NCBI GenBank assembly: GCA_963797765.1
Contig: CAWCQU010000003.1
Span: 1,860,001-1,924,000, forward strand
Direction: 5' to 3'
Source: JBGPTK01 sp963797765
Lineage (GTDB): Bacteria; Acidobacteriota; Terriglobia; Acidiferrales; UBA7541
DNA: 64,000 nt
Positions 37,497 through 46,676 of this stretch are shown here, one piece after another; position 1 is the first letter of the stretch; each line of letters begins with the position of its first letter. Under the pieces are notes generated by a model. It had not been told where the DNA came from and ran no database searches. It saw only the letters and a program-made list of their open reading frames with translations. The position numbers and the translations under genes were made by a program.

Positions 37497-37958
37497 TCAA
37501 TCCTGCGGTAACAGCTCGAGCGGTTGTGGTTTCTGCCCGGCGTGACGCGCCAGCCCCTTATCCCCGATATACACGCGCAATTTCTTCGCGCGTTTCGCGC
37601 GCAGCTTGTTCTTGGGCAACATCCCCAGCACCGCTTCGCGCACAATCCAATCCGCCCGCTTCGGCATCAGCCGCCGGATCGGCACTTCCTTCAACCCGCC
37701 CGGATATCCGCTGTGCGAATGATAAATCTTCTGATCGATCTTGTTTCCGGTCAGACGGATTTTTTCCGCGTTGATCACCACAACGTGATCGCCGCAATCC
37801 AGATACGGCGTGAAATTGGGCTTTTCCTTGCCGATCAGCAAACGCGCAATCTGCGTCGCCAGCCGGCCAAGCGCCTGCCCATCGGCATTCAATACATGCC
37901 AATTCGTGCTTTGTGTAAGTTCCTCTACCGCTCGAGCCCTCGGGACATACGTACGCAT
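37497..37958 (-). CDS. rplM: 50S ribosomal protein L13
   Basis: L13, 153 aa, early 50S assembly protein. 'WHVLNADGQALGRLATQIARLLIGKEKPNFTPYLDCGDHVVVINAEKIRLTG' blocks and 'YHSHSGYPGGLKEVPIRRLMPKRADWIVREAVLGMLPKNKL' are conserved. ATG start. First gene of rplM-rpsI-rpsB-tsf-pyrH-frr; promoter at 37996-38024. Confidence 0.97.
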   Translation of the reverse strand: MRTYVPRARAVEELTQSTNWHVLNADGQALGRLATQIARLLIGKEKPNFTPYLDCGDHVVVINAEKIRLTGNKIDQKIYHSHSGYPGGLKEVPIRRLMPKRADWIVREAVLGMLPKNKLRAKRAKKLRVYIGDKGLARHAGQKPQPLELLPQD

Positions 37959-37995
37959 ACGCTCAGTCGCACCTTTCTGTTAGAGACAAACCCCA

Positions 37996-38024
37996 AGGTT
38001 ACGGGAACCCGCCACTTTTGTCAA
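37996..38024 (-). promoter_or_regulatory. Promoter of the rplM-rpsI-rpsB-tsf operon
   Basis: Minus strand TTGACA (38019-38024), 17-base spacer, TAACCT (37996-38001). About 40 bases upstream of the rplM ATG. Confidence 0.7.
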
Positions 38025-38211
38025 ACGCACACTCACGGCTGGTCGTGAGTCAATTCATGATCACCGACTTCTCAGGGGGTGGCAGTACAAGGCTGGCTTC
38101 TTCGTGATTGTGTTGGAAACTTAGCAAAGAGGAGCGGCACTTCGAGCAGCGACGTTCGAAAATCCGCAGCCAACGTGGCCTCCTAGTATATAATCCAGCT
38201 CGAATACTTCG

Positions 38212-38739
38212 GTGCCTGCCTCCATCTCAACTAGCTCCGTGCAAGACGAAGCCACTCCGCGCCCGCGCCAGCATTTTCTCTGCGTCGCGTTATGCGTCGC
38301 CGCGCTTGCGAACGCGCTTGTCCCAGCGGTCTACTTTTCTGAAACACACCTCTTCGGCCAGACGGACCTTCGCCACCGCGCCCTCGTCGCCGTTGTCGTG
38401 ATGGTCGAATATGCGATCGCTATCTTGCTTCTTCTCCTGCACGCCAACGTGGGATTTGCGAGTGGCTACTCCGTGGCCACCGCCGCCATCGTCACCGCGG
38501 GCTCTGCCATGCTCGCTTATCTGATCGTGGATCCTGCTGGATTGGCCTGGCACCTGCACTACGTGGAAATTCTTGTCCTTGCGGGACTTGCGATCGCCGT
38601 CTTGTCTAATGCTGTTTTTCTCGTCGCCAGCATCCGTTACGCCCGCGCGATTCAACCGCGCCTGCACCTCGGCGGCATCTCGCTCGGAATCGCTGCCTCC
38701 GCCGCTCTTCTCTTCCTCTACATACGTATCCTGTCCTAG
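38212..38739 (+). CDS. Membrane protein of unknown function (175 aa)
   Basis: Five hydrophobic segments (FLCVALCVAALANALVPAVYF, ALVAVVVMVEYAIAILLLLL, SVATAAIVTAGSAMLAYLIV, VEILVLAGLAIAVLSNAVFLVA, LGGISLGIAASAALLFLYI) after a polar N-terminus. No conserved motif recognised. The start is GTG 38212; no ribosome site is clear, so a few codons may be wrong. It is convergent with the cytochrome c gene, with 42 bases between stops. Confidence 0.6.
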   Translation: MPASISTSSVQDEATPRPRQHFLCVALCVAALANALVPAVYFSETHLFGQTDLRHRALVAVVVMVEYAIAILLLLLHANVGFASGYSVATAAIVTAGSAMLAYLIVDPAGLAWHLHYVEILVLAGLAIAVLSNAVFLVASIRYARAIQPRLHLGGISLGIAASAALLFLYIRILS

Positions 38740-38781
38740 AGCCGCCCAATCCTCGGCGACTCGCCTTATCCCCCGCCATCC

Positions 38782-39252
38782 TTACGTTTTCGTCTTCACC
38801 TGGATCGACTGCAAATATTTCACCAGATTCTCCACTCTCACCGGCCCTCGGTCCACATCCGCTTCCACCTGGTGAAAGATCGGCCCCCACACCGGCATTT
38901 CGCGCGACCCGTGCGACGCGATCATCCCTTCGCCCAGAATGATCCTGCGCACCCGCGCCACCGGAAAATCCCCTCCGTTCATCTTCGCAATCATAGTCAG
39001 GTCCGGCACCGTCGCTCTCAACGCCGGCGCGACTGGCCCGTTTCCCTTGCCGTCCTTCCCGTGACACGACGCGCAGTACGCCCGGTACAAATCCGGCCCT
39101 TCCACCGAATGAATCAACTTCGTGAATTGCTGCTCCGAATCAGGTTCCTTCTGCGTGGCATGCGAATCGGTCTGCGTTTTCGCTATGCTTCCTGCCGCCA
39201 ACACCACACTCGTCCCAAGAAATAAGCACCACAAACCGCTTTGAATTTTCAT
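38782..39252 (-). CDS. Mono-haem cytochrome c, exported
   Basis: A 156-aa class I cytochrome c. Signal sequence (WCLFLGTSVVLAAGSIAKTQ), haem-binding YCASCHGKDGKGNGPVAPAL and a distal Met in 'SREMPVWGP'. It should carry electrons in the periplasm or at the membrane; the partner oxidase or reductase is not in the window. ATG start. Single gene. Confidence 0.85.
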   Translation of the reverse strand: MKIQSGLWCLFLGTSVVLAAGSIAKTQTDSHATQKEPDSEQQFTKLIHSVEGPDLYRAYCASCHGKDGKGNGPVAPALRATVPDLTMIAKMNGGDFPVARVRRIILGEGMIASHGSREMPVWGPIFHQVEADVDRGPVRVENLVKYLQSIQVKTKT

Positions 39253-39380
39253 AACCGTCCTATCGCTGACTCCCAGCGAATTTCCAGCAGAGTATCGCTT
39301 TGAACCATACCAGGTAAAGCCTGAAATGGACTCACGCTTGACAGCGGATCATTTTGAATTGAATGACATCCAGACTTGTT

Positions 39381-39761
39381 TTAGGCATTCGTCACACTGA
39401 GCACATTGCCATCAGGGTCCTTAAACCAAGCCACGCGCACCGTTCCCCCGGGCGCGGTCCAGATGCCGAGTTCGTCCTGACTGAGGTGTTGATAGATATT
39501 AAAGTTCACGCCCTTTTCGCGCAGGGCCTTCACGGTCGCTGCCACATCCGGCACGTGGAAGCCGAGAATCGTGTGCTCATGCGGCGAGAAATCGGCCACG
39601 ATAGAGACGCGCAAAGTGACTCCGCCAATGTTGAAAACAGCGGCGAAGTTGTCCTCGTAGGCCAATGTCAGCCCCAGCGTGTCGCCATAGAACGCAGCGG
39701 CGCGTGCGCGGTCTTTCGTGCATATGACAATAGCAGGCTTTGCAAACTCCAGAATCCCCAT
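39381..39761 (-). CDS. VOC-fold (glyoxalase/bleomycin-resistance-like) protein
   Basis: A 126-aa protein with the paired beta-alpha-beta-beta-beta motifs of the vicinal-oxygen-chelate superfamily: 'PAIVICTKDRARAAAFYGDTLGLTLAYED' and 'WTAPGGTVRVAWFKDPDGNVLSVTN'. The final FKDPDGN..S is typical. Substrate unknown; many members are dioxygenases, isomerases or drug binders. ATG 39761 has GGAGGAAGG upstream, so the longer frame to 39806 is rejected. Confidence 0.8.
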   Translation of the reverse strand: MGILEFAKPAIVICTKDRARAAAFYGDTLGLTLAYEDNFAAVFNIGGVTLRVSIVADFSPHEHTILGFHVPDVAATVKALREKGVNFNIYQHLSQDELGIWTAPGGTVRVAWFKDPDGNVLSVTNA

Positions 39762-39967
39762 CCGTTCCTTCCTCCCTTCCAAGCCGCTTTCTTCAAAATG
39801 CGTCACTACCTCGCGGTTTGGCCATTTCTTCGATCAGTCTTCTAATTCGCTTCAGGTGTGTTCAGGCGCGGCATGTCCAGGCGGAAAAACGGTGGGAAGC
39901 TGGCCGAAGGACAAGCGGCGCCATCGAGAAGGGCCGCCTGCCCCAGGCCGTCAGGTGAGGAGAAATC

Positions 39968-40621
39968 TTAGTCCGAGGTCGAATTGCGAACCACGGCGCG
40001 GGCAAACGCAGGCTTCTCGGCGGAATCCCGCTCGCTCGAGGAAGAGCCTTCGACGCCTCGATCGATTTCAATCGAGCCCTTAAAGTACGCGCCGTCCTCG
40101 ATCATGATTCGCGCGGTGGTCAGATCTCCTACCACCGAGCCATCCTTCTTGATCTCTATGCGGTCGCGCGCTCGCAAATTACCCTTCACATTGCCGTACA
40201 CCACCACCTCGCGCGCGATTACGTCGGCGGTAACCTTGGCGCTGGCGCCAACCGTCAACTTGCGGTCCTCGAGCTGGATCAGCCCTTCGACGCTGCCGTC
40301 CACGTGCAGGTCTTCGTTGCCTGTGATCTCCCCCTTCACGTGCAGGCTGGGCCCCAGACGGGCCATCCCGCGATCAGAACTGGATGAAGAAGGATGGATT
40401 GCCTCAATCGGATTCATCTTTTTCGCCTCCACTGGCGGCTGTGTGCTCGCCGGACTCGTTGCTGGTTTGGCCGGACTGTAGCTGGACTGCACCGGGACCG
40501 GTCCAGCTTGCGCGGGAGCCGACCCTGTCTGCACCGGAGTTGAACCTGGCCTCGCAGGATTCTGCCCTGCTTGACCTGGCCTCCCGCCTTGCGGCGGATC
40601 CGGTTTCTTATTTCCCCACAT
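39968..40621 (-). CDS. Bactofilin family cytoskeletal protein
   Basis: A 217-aa protein: a Pro/Gln/Ala-rich disordered N-terminus (about 1-75), then the bactofilin beta-helix ('LHVKGEITGNEDLHVDGSVEGLIQLEDRKLTVG', 'VIAREVVVYGNVKGNLRARDRIEIKKDGSVVGDLTTARIMIEDGAYFKGSIEI') and a short tail. Bactofilins polymerise without nucleotide and organise envelope or DNA-segregation factors. ATG with AAGGAGG upstream. Stand-alone gene with its own promoter. Confidence 0.9.
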   Translation of the reverse strand: MWGNKKPDPPQGGRPGQAGQNPARPGSTPVQTGSAPAQAGPVPVQSSYSPAKPATSPASTQPPVEAKKMNPIEAIHPSSSSSDRGMARLGPSLHVKGEITGNEDLHVDGSVEGLIQLEDRKLTVGASAKVTADVIAREVVVYGNVKGNLRARDRIEIKKDGSVVGDLTTARIMIEDGAYFKGSIEIDRGVEGSSSSERDSAEKPAFARAVVRNSTSD

Positions 40622-40688
40622 CTATGCCTCCTTGGAACGAAAACCCGATACCTGCGCCCTGCCATGAAAAAGGAGCATGGGGATGTCC

Positions 40689-40717
40689 AATGTATTCCCC
40701 GGAAAAGGTCGAGGCAA
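40689..40717 (-). promoter_or_regulatory. Probable promoter of the bactofilin gene
   Basis: Minus strand TTGCCT (40712-40717), 17-base spacer, TACATT (40689-40694), about 70 bases before the start codon. Confidence 0.5.
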
Positions 40718-41114
40718 GTGCAAATAATTTCACATTCGCCCAATCAGACATCAATTGATGGCTTCGCAGACCGGCAAATTCCACTACAAAACACTGGGGT
40801 TAGTAGTTTCTGAAAATCATAGCGCTACAGATAGGGGTGCGCTTCCTGTTGCAAATCTTTTGCAAATTGTGGAAATCTTTCGGATGTTTTTTGTGCTGAA
40901 GAACCTGTCTATTTTACTCGGCGAGTGACCGAACACAAATCCGCCTCGTTCGGAAGAAGCGATCTAAGTTTACGCCCCCGCAGTGTTGGCAGTCATCCCG
41001 AACAAAGTGAGGGATCCGGAGTCAACATAAGCAACAAACAAGAGCGCCTTCCTCCCCGCCGCGAATTTCTTCCCCTGTAACACGCCCTCTTCCCATCAAT
41101 CCCAAGAAATGACC
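40718..41114. other. Intergenic region between bactofilin and lexA
   Basis: About 400 bases without a credible frame. It holds TTGCAAAT-type repeats near 40848-40868 (GCAAATCTTTTGCAAATT) and a loose inverted repeat CCGAAC/GTTCGG (40929-40953, 13-base gap). No function can be assigned. Confidence 0.4.
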
Positions 41115-41738
41115 TCAATATTTACGCAATACTCCCACAACGCGTCCCTGCACATTTACATCGTTTGCCGCCACGATGATCGGCTGCATCTGAGCATTGG
41201 CCGGCTGTAACCGGACCTTGCCGCCCGGTTCCCGGTAAAGCCGCTTCACCGTCGCTTCATCACCGCCAACCAGAGCCACCACAATTTCCCCCTGGTTCGC
41301 CACCTGGGTCTGTTCCACTACAATAAAATCCCCATCCAGGATGTGATCCTCCTGCATCGAATCGCCCTTCACCTGCAGCACATACGTCCCGTGCCCGCGC
41401 GAGAAATCCCCCAGCGAAATCGATTCGCGCTCTTCCACGGCTTCGAGCGGTTTGCCGGCCGCGATTCGCCCCATCAACGGCAGTTCAACCACATGGCGCT
41501 CCATCACCTGCTCGCGGATTGGCTTCGGAAGCTGCAGAATCTCGAGAGAGCGGCTCTGGTTGTAACCACGCCGCACATATCCTTTCCGCTCCAGGGTCGA
41601 AAGGTGCTTGTGCACCGTCGCCAGCGAGGTTAGCTTCAGCGCGCGCGCAATTTCCTCAAAGCTCGGCGAATACCCATTTTTATTCAGGAATGCCACCAGG
41701 TAATCGAGCACTTCCTTCTGCCGCTTCGTCAGCGCCAT
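41115..41738 (-). CDS. lexA: LexA repressor
   Basis: LexA, 207 aa, SOS repressor that cleaves itself when RecA is activated. The N-terminal winged helix ('LTKRQKEVLDYLVAFLNKNGYSPSFEEIARALKLTSLATVHKHLSTLERKGY') is followed by the cleavage site Ala-Gly in GRIAAGKPLEA, the nucleophile Ser in KGDSMQEDHI and the general base Lys in DEATVKRLYRE. ATG 41738 has GGGAGG nine bases upstream, so the frame to 41756 is not used. No LexA box of the proteobacterial or Bacillus type was found upstream. Confidence 0.95.
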   Translation of the reverse strand: MALTKRQKEVLDYLVAFLNKNGYSPSFEEIARALKLTSLATVHKHLSTLERKGYVRRGYNQSRSLEILQLPKPIREQVMERHVVELPLMGRIAAGKPLEAVEERESISLGDFSRGHGTYVLQVKGDSMQEDHILDGDFIVVEQTQVANQGEIVVALVGGDEATVKRLYREPGGKVRLQPANAQMQPIIVAANDVNVQGRVVGVLRKY

Positions 41739-41773
41739 TTCGTCTGCCTCCCGCACAAGTATGCTGCAAGCAA

Positions 41774-41802
41774 ATTCTAGGCGAAGACAAAGCGAAAATC
41801 AA
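41774..41802 (-). promoter_or_regulatory. Promoter of lexA
   Basis: Minus strand TTGATT (41797-41802), 17-base spacer, TAGAAT (41774-41779), about 36 bases before the lexA start. Autoregulation would be expected to act here. Confidence 0.65.
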
Positions 41803-41874
41803 GCGAAGAGATTTTAAACGGGTTACAGAGGCGCGCCTTGCACGGGTGGCCTCACGTCCATCGCGTCTAGCGTT

Positions 41875-42483
41875 TTATTCCAGCGTCAATTGCCCGGCGC
41901 CCACGTGCGCGTGCAAATGCAGGCTCCCGCTCCCGCTTTTATTGAAGGATCGGAACAAGCCGCCCTTGGAAACGCCAAAGCGGTCCGCGTCGAGTGACCC
42001 TGATGTGACAGACGCATCCGCGTGAGCGTATTGCTCGGGATCGCCCGCCGAAATGGTCAAATCGCCGGCGTGCAATTCCACGTCCTTGTCGCCAATCACT
42101 CCGTGGACATCCAGTTCGCCGGCGGGCATGCGCACCCACAGATTCGTCTTTCGCGGGATCTCTACCACGATCTCGATGCCGTTCCTCGGGCCGCCGCTGA
42201 TTTCGAGCTCGCTTCCATCGCTCTTGCGCACCAGCCTTATCTTTACTTCGCTTGCTCGATCGGCGTTTTTTCCGTCCGCTCGAATGGAAATCTTCTCCGC
42301 ATCCGCGCCTTCAATCCTGATATCGCCGGAACGCAAAGTGATCCGAAGATGGCCGCCGCTCGCAAAAGCCGCTTCAAACGGCTGTTTCCCCAAGTCACCT
42401 ACTTCATTCTTATCTTTCGCTTGTACCGCTCCGCAGACGCAAATAAGCGCCATTACCGTCAGTAAAAATCGGATGAACAGCAT
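41875..42483 (-). CDS. Exported DUF4097-like beta-helix protein
   Basis: A 202-aa protein with a signal peptide (MLFIRFLLTVMALICVCGAVQA). The mature part repeats short beta strands with Gly/Asp turns ('LRITLRSGDIRIEGADAEKISIRADG', 'VELHAGDLTISAG', 'ASVTSGSLDADRFG'), the pattern of DUF4097 / putative adhesins. Role unknown, presumably periplasmic or surface. ATG 42483 has GGAGGGAG upstream. Confidence 0.7.
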   Translation of the reverse strand: MLFIRFLLTVMALICVCGAVQAKDKNEVGDLGKQPFEAAFASGGHLRITLRSGDIRIEGADAEKISIRADGKNADRASEVKIRLVRKSDGSELEISGGPRNGIEIVVEIPRKTNLWVRMPAGELDVHGVIGDKDVELHAGDLTISAGDPEQYAHADASVTSGSLDADRFGVSKGGLFRSFNKSGSGSLHLHAHVGAGQLTLE

Positions 42484-42648
42484 CGGGCTCCCTCCAATCT
42501 CTCCACCCCTGATATCAGCTACGAGCATGAAAAGGAAAAAGTTCCACTACAAATGCAAGTCCCGTAGTGGGCAAACTCGATGAGCATCAAAACAATATCG
42601 AACAGTGGCGCGTTAAGTTTTCCTTTATCCGATGAATCAAAAATTTAT

Positions 42649-42666
42649 ACAGGCCTGTGTTATAAA
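42649..42666 (+). promoter_or_regulatory. -10 box with adjacent palindrome ahead of the RDD gene
   Basis: TATAAA at 42661-42666 follows a perfect 10-bp palindrome ACAGGCCTGT (42649-42658). No good -35 is present, so an activator or repressor at the palindrome is conceivable. Start codon at 42696. Confidence 0.35.
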
Positions 42667-42695
42667 GTGGAGAAAGTAGAATTTCGGGAGAAGAA

Positions 42696-43379
42696 TTGAA
42701 GGTTTTTAGGGCAGCGATGATAGTTTTTGTGGGGATTGGAGTTGTGCTCACGATTCAGTCTGAGCAGATTGGCTTTTCTGGATCTTCTGGCAATGGGAAG
42801 TACGACATTTCGGTAGGCTCTGACCCGATTTTGCTTGTCTGGTCTGCAGTCGCGATTGTGCTGTTCGCCGTATTGCAGATCACTGGGCGAAGCATATCCA
42901 TCGGCGGCACGCCCAGCTTGACACGAAGAGCCGTCGCGTTTTCAATAGATTTTTGGTTTAGCTTGGCAGTTCTTTCCTCCATAAGTTCATTGGTCCCTCT
43001 GAGTATAGAGGCGAAACGAATGGGCCATTTTTCGTGGCACTTTGAACGCTCCTATGCCGTTGGCACGGATGAGTTAGTTGCAGTCATCGCACTTTTCGAG
43101 GTCCTGCTGATGTTTCTTTATTTTATTCTCCCATTGACAAAGGGCAAACAGACCGTAGGGTGTTTTCTGATGCGAATCAAGGTTACGCCTCCCTTTGGAG
43201 ATGACGGGCGCTTCACACTTCGCGAAGCTGCGCGAAGAACCGGATACGAGCTTTGGGGAATGCTGAAGATGCTGGGGTCAAGAAAGAGTGATCGCGACGG
43301 TCAAGGCCGAACTTGGTGGGATAGGGAGACAGATTGCAGGGTAGTGCTAGTTCAGTTTCAGCAACGCAATCGCGAGTGA
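42696..43379 (+). CDS. RDD family membrane protein
   Basis: A 227-aa membrane protein. An N-terminal helix pair (AAMIVFVGIGVVLTI; LLVWSAVAIVLFAVLQI) precedes the RDD domain: TRRAVAFSIDFWFSLAVL (the Arg and Asp of the name), 'LLMFLYFILPLTKGKQTVGCFLMRIKV' and a cytoplasmic tail. RDD proteins are mostly uncharacterised; some act in ion or osmotic stress. The start is TTG 42696 with GGGAG six bases upstream. Confidence 0.75.
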   Translation: MKVFRAAMIVFVGIGVVLTIQSEQIGFSGSSGNGKYDISVGSDPILLVWSAVAIVLFAVLQITGRSISIGGTPSLTRRAVAFSIDFWFSLAVLSSISSLVPLSIEAKRMGHFSWHFERSYAVGTDELVAVIALFEVLLMFLYFILPLTKGKQTVGCFLMRIKVTPPFGDDGRFTLREAARRTGYELWGMLKMLGSRKSDRDGQGRTWWDRETDCRVVLVQFQQRNRE

Positions 43380-43487
43380 ACCACCCACCAGGCAGGAATA
43401 CAAACCCCTTGCATCCTTTACGATTTGGCCTTTTCTCTGCGGTGGAAAGACAGCACCACTTTCCTTCTCCACCTAAAAAACACCAAG

Positions 43488-44522
43488 CTAGCCTTTCAAT
43501 TCCCAGGTGTCGCCCGAACGCAGCAGTTTAGCCAGGTCGCCCTTGCCTCGCTTGGCTTGAACTTCCTTGATCTGATCGTTGATCAAATCCTCATAGCGCG
43601 GGATGTTCCCCCACGAACGCAGCACTCCGATCGGAGTCGGGAAACCGGGGCGTTGCTCCATGTGCGCCAGCGTGAAGGCATAAGCTGCGCGCGGATGATG
43701 TTCGTCGTGAACCAACAGATCTTTTTCGGTGAAGCCGCTACCATTTCCCAAGTGAACCACTTCCAGTTCCAACCCGTTCAGGCGAATTCCCTTGTCGCGG
43801 TTTTTGCCATAAATCAAAGGCTTGCCGTGTTCCAGCATCACGATGTTTTCGCTGCGCGCGTCTTTTTCCGTCACCGTTTCCCACGCGCCGTCATTGAAGA
43901 TATTGCAATTCTGCAGAATTTCAACGTAAGCCGATCCTTTGTGCGCTGCCGCTTTTTTCAAAGTTTCTTTCAGATGCTGTTGGAACACGTCCACCGAACG
44001 CGCCACGAAGGTGGCTTCCGATCCGATGGCCAGAGAAATTGGATTGAACGGACGGTCCGTGGTGCCGAATGGAGTGGACTTGGTTTTCTTGCCCACTTCG
44101 GAGGTGGGCGAATACTGTCCCTTGGTGAGGCCGTAAATTTTATTATTGAAAAGAAGCACCTTCAGGCCCACGTTGCGCCGCAGCATGTGGATGGTGTGAT
44201 TGCCACCGATGGAGAGCGAATCGCCGTCGCCTGTGGCGACCCAGACTTCCAGATCCGGCCGGACGATCTTCAGCCCCGTAGCGATGGCGGGGGCGCGCCC
44301 GTGGATGGAGTGGAACCCGAAAGTGTTCATGTAATAGGGGAACCGGCTGGAGCAGCCAATCCCGGAAACAAACACAAATTTTTCGCGCGGAATTCCCAGA
44401 TCGGCGAAAACCATCTGCACCGCCGAAAGAATCGCGTAATCTCCGCATCCCGGACACCAGCGAATTTCCTGGTCGGTCTGAAAATCTTTTTTTGTGTAGA
44501 CGGGCAATGCTTCCGTGGTCAT
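43488..44522 (-). CDS. korB: 2-oxoacid:ferredoxin oxidoreductase, beta subunit
   Basis: A 344-aa thiamine-diphosphate subunit. 'WCPGCGDYAILSAVQMV' (Cys of the iron-sulfur region), 'GIGCSSRFPYYMNTFGFHSIHGRAPAIATGLK', and the TPP motif GDGDSLSIGGNHTIHMLRRN...NNKIYGLTKGQYSP are intact. With the alpha subunit it forms the enzyme that decarboxylates 2-oxoglutarate (or another 2-oxoacid) with CoA and ferredoxin. The substrate assignment to 2-oxoglutarate is inferred from similarity to KorB-type sequences. Two bases separate it from the alpha gene. Confidence 0.9.
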   Translation of the reverse strand: MTTEALPVYTKKDFQTDQEIRWCPGCGDYAILSAVQMVFADLGIPREKFVFVSGIGCSSRFPYYMNTFGFHSIHGRAPAIATGLKIVRPDLEVWVATGDGDSLSIGGNHTIHMLRRNVGLKVLLFNNKIYGLTKGQYSPTSEVGKKTKSTPFGTTDRPFNPISLAIGSEATFVARSVDVFQQHLKETLKKAAAHKGSAYVEILQNCNIFNDGAWETVTEKDARSENIVMLEHGKPLIYGKNRDKGIRLNGLELEVVHLGNGSGFTEKDLLVHDEHHPRAAYAFTLAHMEQRPGFPTPIGVLRSWGNIPRYEDLINDQIKEVQAKRGKGDLAKLLRSGDTWELKG

Positions 44523-44524
44523 GG

Positions 44525-46433
44525 TTACTCTCCCCCTTCCTGATCTGCGGTCAGCTCTTCGAGCGGTAAGGAAGGAGCCAGGCCCAGCATCTCTTCGATT
44601 TTGAGCTCAATTTCCGACGTCTTGAACGGTTTCCCTTGAATCTTGTCGTAGCCCTGAGCGTCCACCAAATACTTTGCGCGCAAAACCATCAGGAGCTGGC
44701 CCATATTCATTTCCGGCACCAGCACTTTCTTGAAGCGTTTGATTACGGCGCCCAGATCCCGCGGCAATGGGTTCAGGTGGCGCAAATGCACGTGGCCAAC
44801 ACTCCGGCCCTTTTCTCGCTGCGCATTCAGCGCGGCTGTGATCGGACCATGCGTCGAGCCCCAGGCAATAATCAGCAAATCGCCAGACTGGTCGCCATCC
44901 ACTTCAATCGGCGGAATGTCGTTCGCGACCGATTCCACTTTCGCCGCGCGCAATCGCACCATGTGCTCGTGGTTCAGCGGTTCATAGTTGATGTTGCCGG
45001 TAACGTCCTGCTTTTCGATTCCGCCAATGCGGTGTTCAAGCCCAGGCGTGCCGGGAATCGCCCACGGCCGCGACAGCGTCACCGGATCGCGCCGGTACGG
45101 CAGGAAGCCCACGGGATTCGTCTCAAAGTGCACCGGAATTTCCGGCAGATCCTCAACCTTCGGAACTTTCCATGGTTCAGCGCCGTTTGCCAGGTAGCCA
45201 TCCGACAAAATAATTACAGGAACCATGTGCTTGATGGCGATCCGGCTGGCCTCGATCGCCATCCAGAAGCAATCGCCCGGCGATGACGGCGCCAAAACCG
45301 GAATCGGAGCCTCCGAGTTCCGTCCGAACAAAGCCTGCAACAGGTCGGCTTGTTCCGTCTTCGTGGGAAGTCCTGTGGAAGGGCCGCCGCGCTGAATATC
45401 GCAAATCACCAATGGCAACTCCACGGCCACGGCCAACCCCAGTGCTTCGGTCTTCAGACGCCATGCCAGGACCCGATGTTGAGGTAATGCCCAGTGCTCC
45501 CGCGTAAGCAGCGCCAATCGCCGAAGTGATCGCGGCAATTTCGTCTTCCGCCTGAAACGTAATTACGCCGAAATCTTTATACATCGAGAGTTCGTGCAAA
45601 ATATCCGAAGCCGGCGTGATCGGATACGAGCCCAGGAAAAGCGGAATGCCCGCCTTTTGCGAGGCCGCCACAAAGCCCAGCGCCAGCGCCGCATTTCCGC
45701 TGATATTGCGGTAGACGCCGGGCGTCAATTTCGCCGGCGGAATTTCGTAGCTGATCTGAAATGCTTCAGTGGCTTCGCAGTAGCTGTATCCGGCCTGCAT
45801 GGCCAGCAAGTTGGCCTGAACCAATTGCTGTTTGCTCTTGAATTTGTCTTTTAGCCACCCGCGCGTCGGCTCCATGGACCGGTTATAGAGCCAGTAACAC
45901 ATTCCCAGCGCGAAGAAATTCTTGCAACGATCCATGCTCTTCGCGTCGAGCCCCAATTCTTTCAGCGCCGCGCGGGTCATCTTGGTCAGCTCCACGGCAA
46001 AAAGCCGGTAGCCGTCCAGCGAATGATCTTCCAGCGGATTCGACGTCATCTGCGCTTTGCGCAGATCGTTTTCCTTGAAGCTATCCGTATTGACGATCAG
46101 AATCCCATTGGTTTTCAGGTCCGTCACATTCATTTTCAACGCGGCGGGATTCATCGCAATCAGAACGTCCACCGAATCGCCGGGGGTATATACGTCGCTC
46201 GACGAAAAGTGCACCTGAAAGCCGCTAACGCCAGGAAGAGTCCCGGCCGGGGCGCGAATTTCCGCCGGATAATCCGGGAACGTCGCCAGGTCATTACCGT
46301 ACAAAGCGACCGTATTAGTGAACTGGCTGCCCGTAATCTGCATTCCGTCCCCGGAATCGCCGCAGAATCGGATTACTGCCTTGTCGATAATTTCACGCTT
46401 GCGTTTCGGAAGTTCTGTAGTGGTCGTAGACAT
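44525..46433 (-). CDS. korA: 2-oxoacid:ferredoxin oxidoreductase, alpha (gamma-alpha fused) subunit, frameshifted
   Basis: An N-terminal gamma domain (IRFCGDSGDGMQITGSQFTNTVALYG) is fused to the pyrimidine-binding alpha domain (LFLGSYPITPASDILHELS, GAAYAGALGITSTSGPGMA then LKTEALGLAVAVELPLVICDIQRGGPSTGLPTKTEQADLL). The frame is lost near 45458 exactly between GPGMA and LKTEALG: one extra base there restores a continuous protein of about 635 aa. Downstream sequence remains conserved to the end. So it is either a sequencing indel or a very recent mutation. ATG 46433. Confidence 0.85.
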
Positions 46434-46676
46434 AAGTTTTTAGGGCTCCACTTCCATGATTGCGGAGGGGTGCGAGGGCTTCTGATCTCTTCTTTCGAGA
46501 TTTTTCAGGAGGTTGACATCCCTCTTGCCACTTGAAATCGTAGCACATCGCGAGAACCAAGGACACGGAATTTGGCAAGCAAGCGTTTCGCTTCTCGCAT
46601 TCCGCAAGATGCTGTAGCGCTATTGGTTGCAGTCTGGCAAGAGTGTTTCGAATCGGGACGGCAATGGCTCTAAGAC

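Noticed and set aside
40929..40953. CCGAAC/GTTCGG inverted repeat considered as a LexA box
   Set aside because: The 13-base gap does not fit the CGAAC-N4-GTTCG type of box, and it lies downstream of lexA, not at its promoter.
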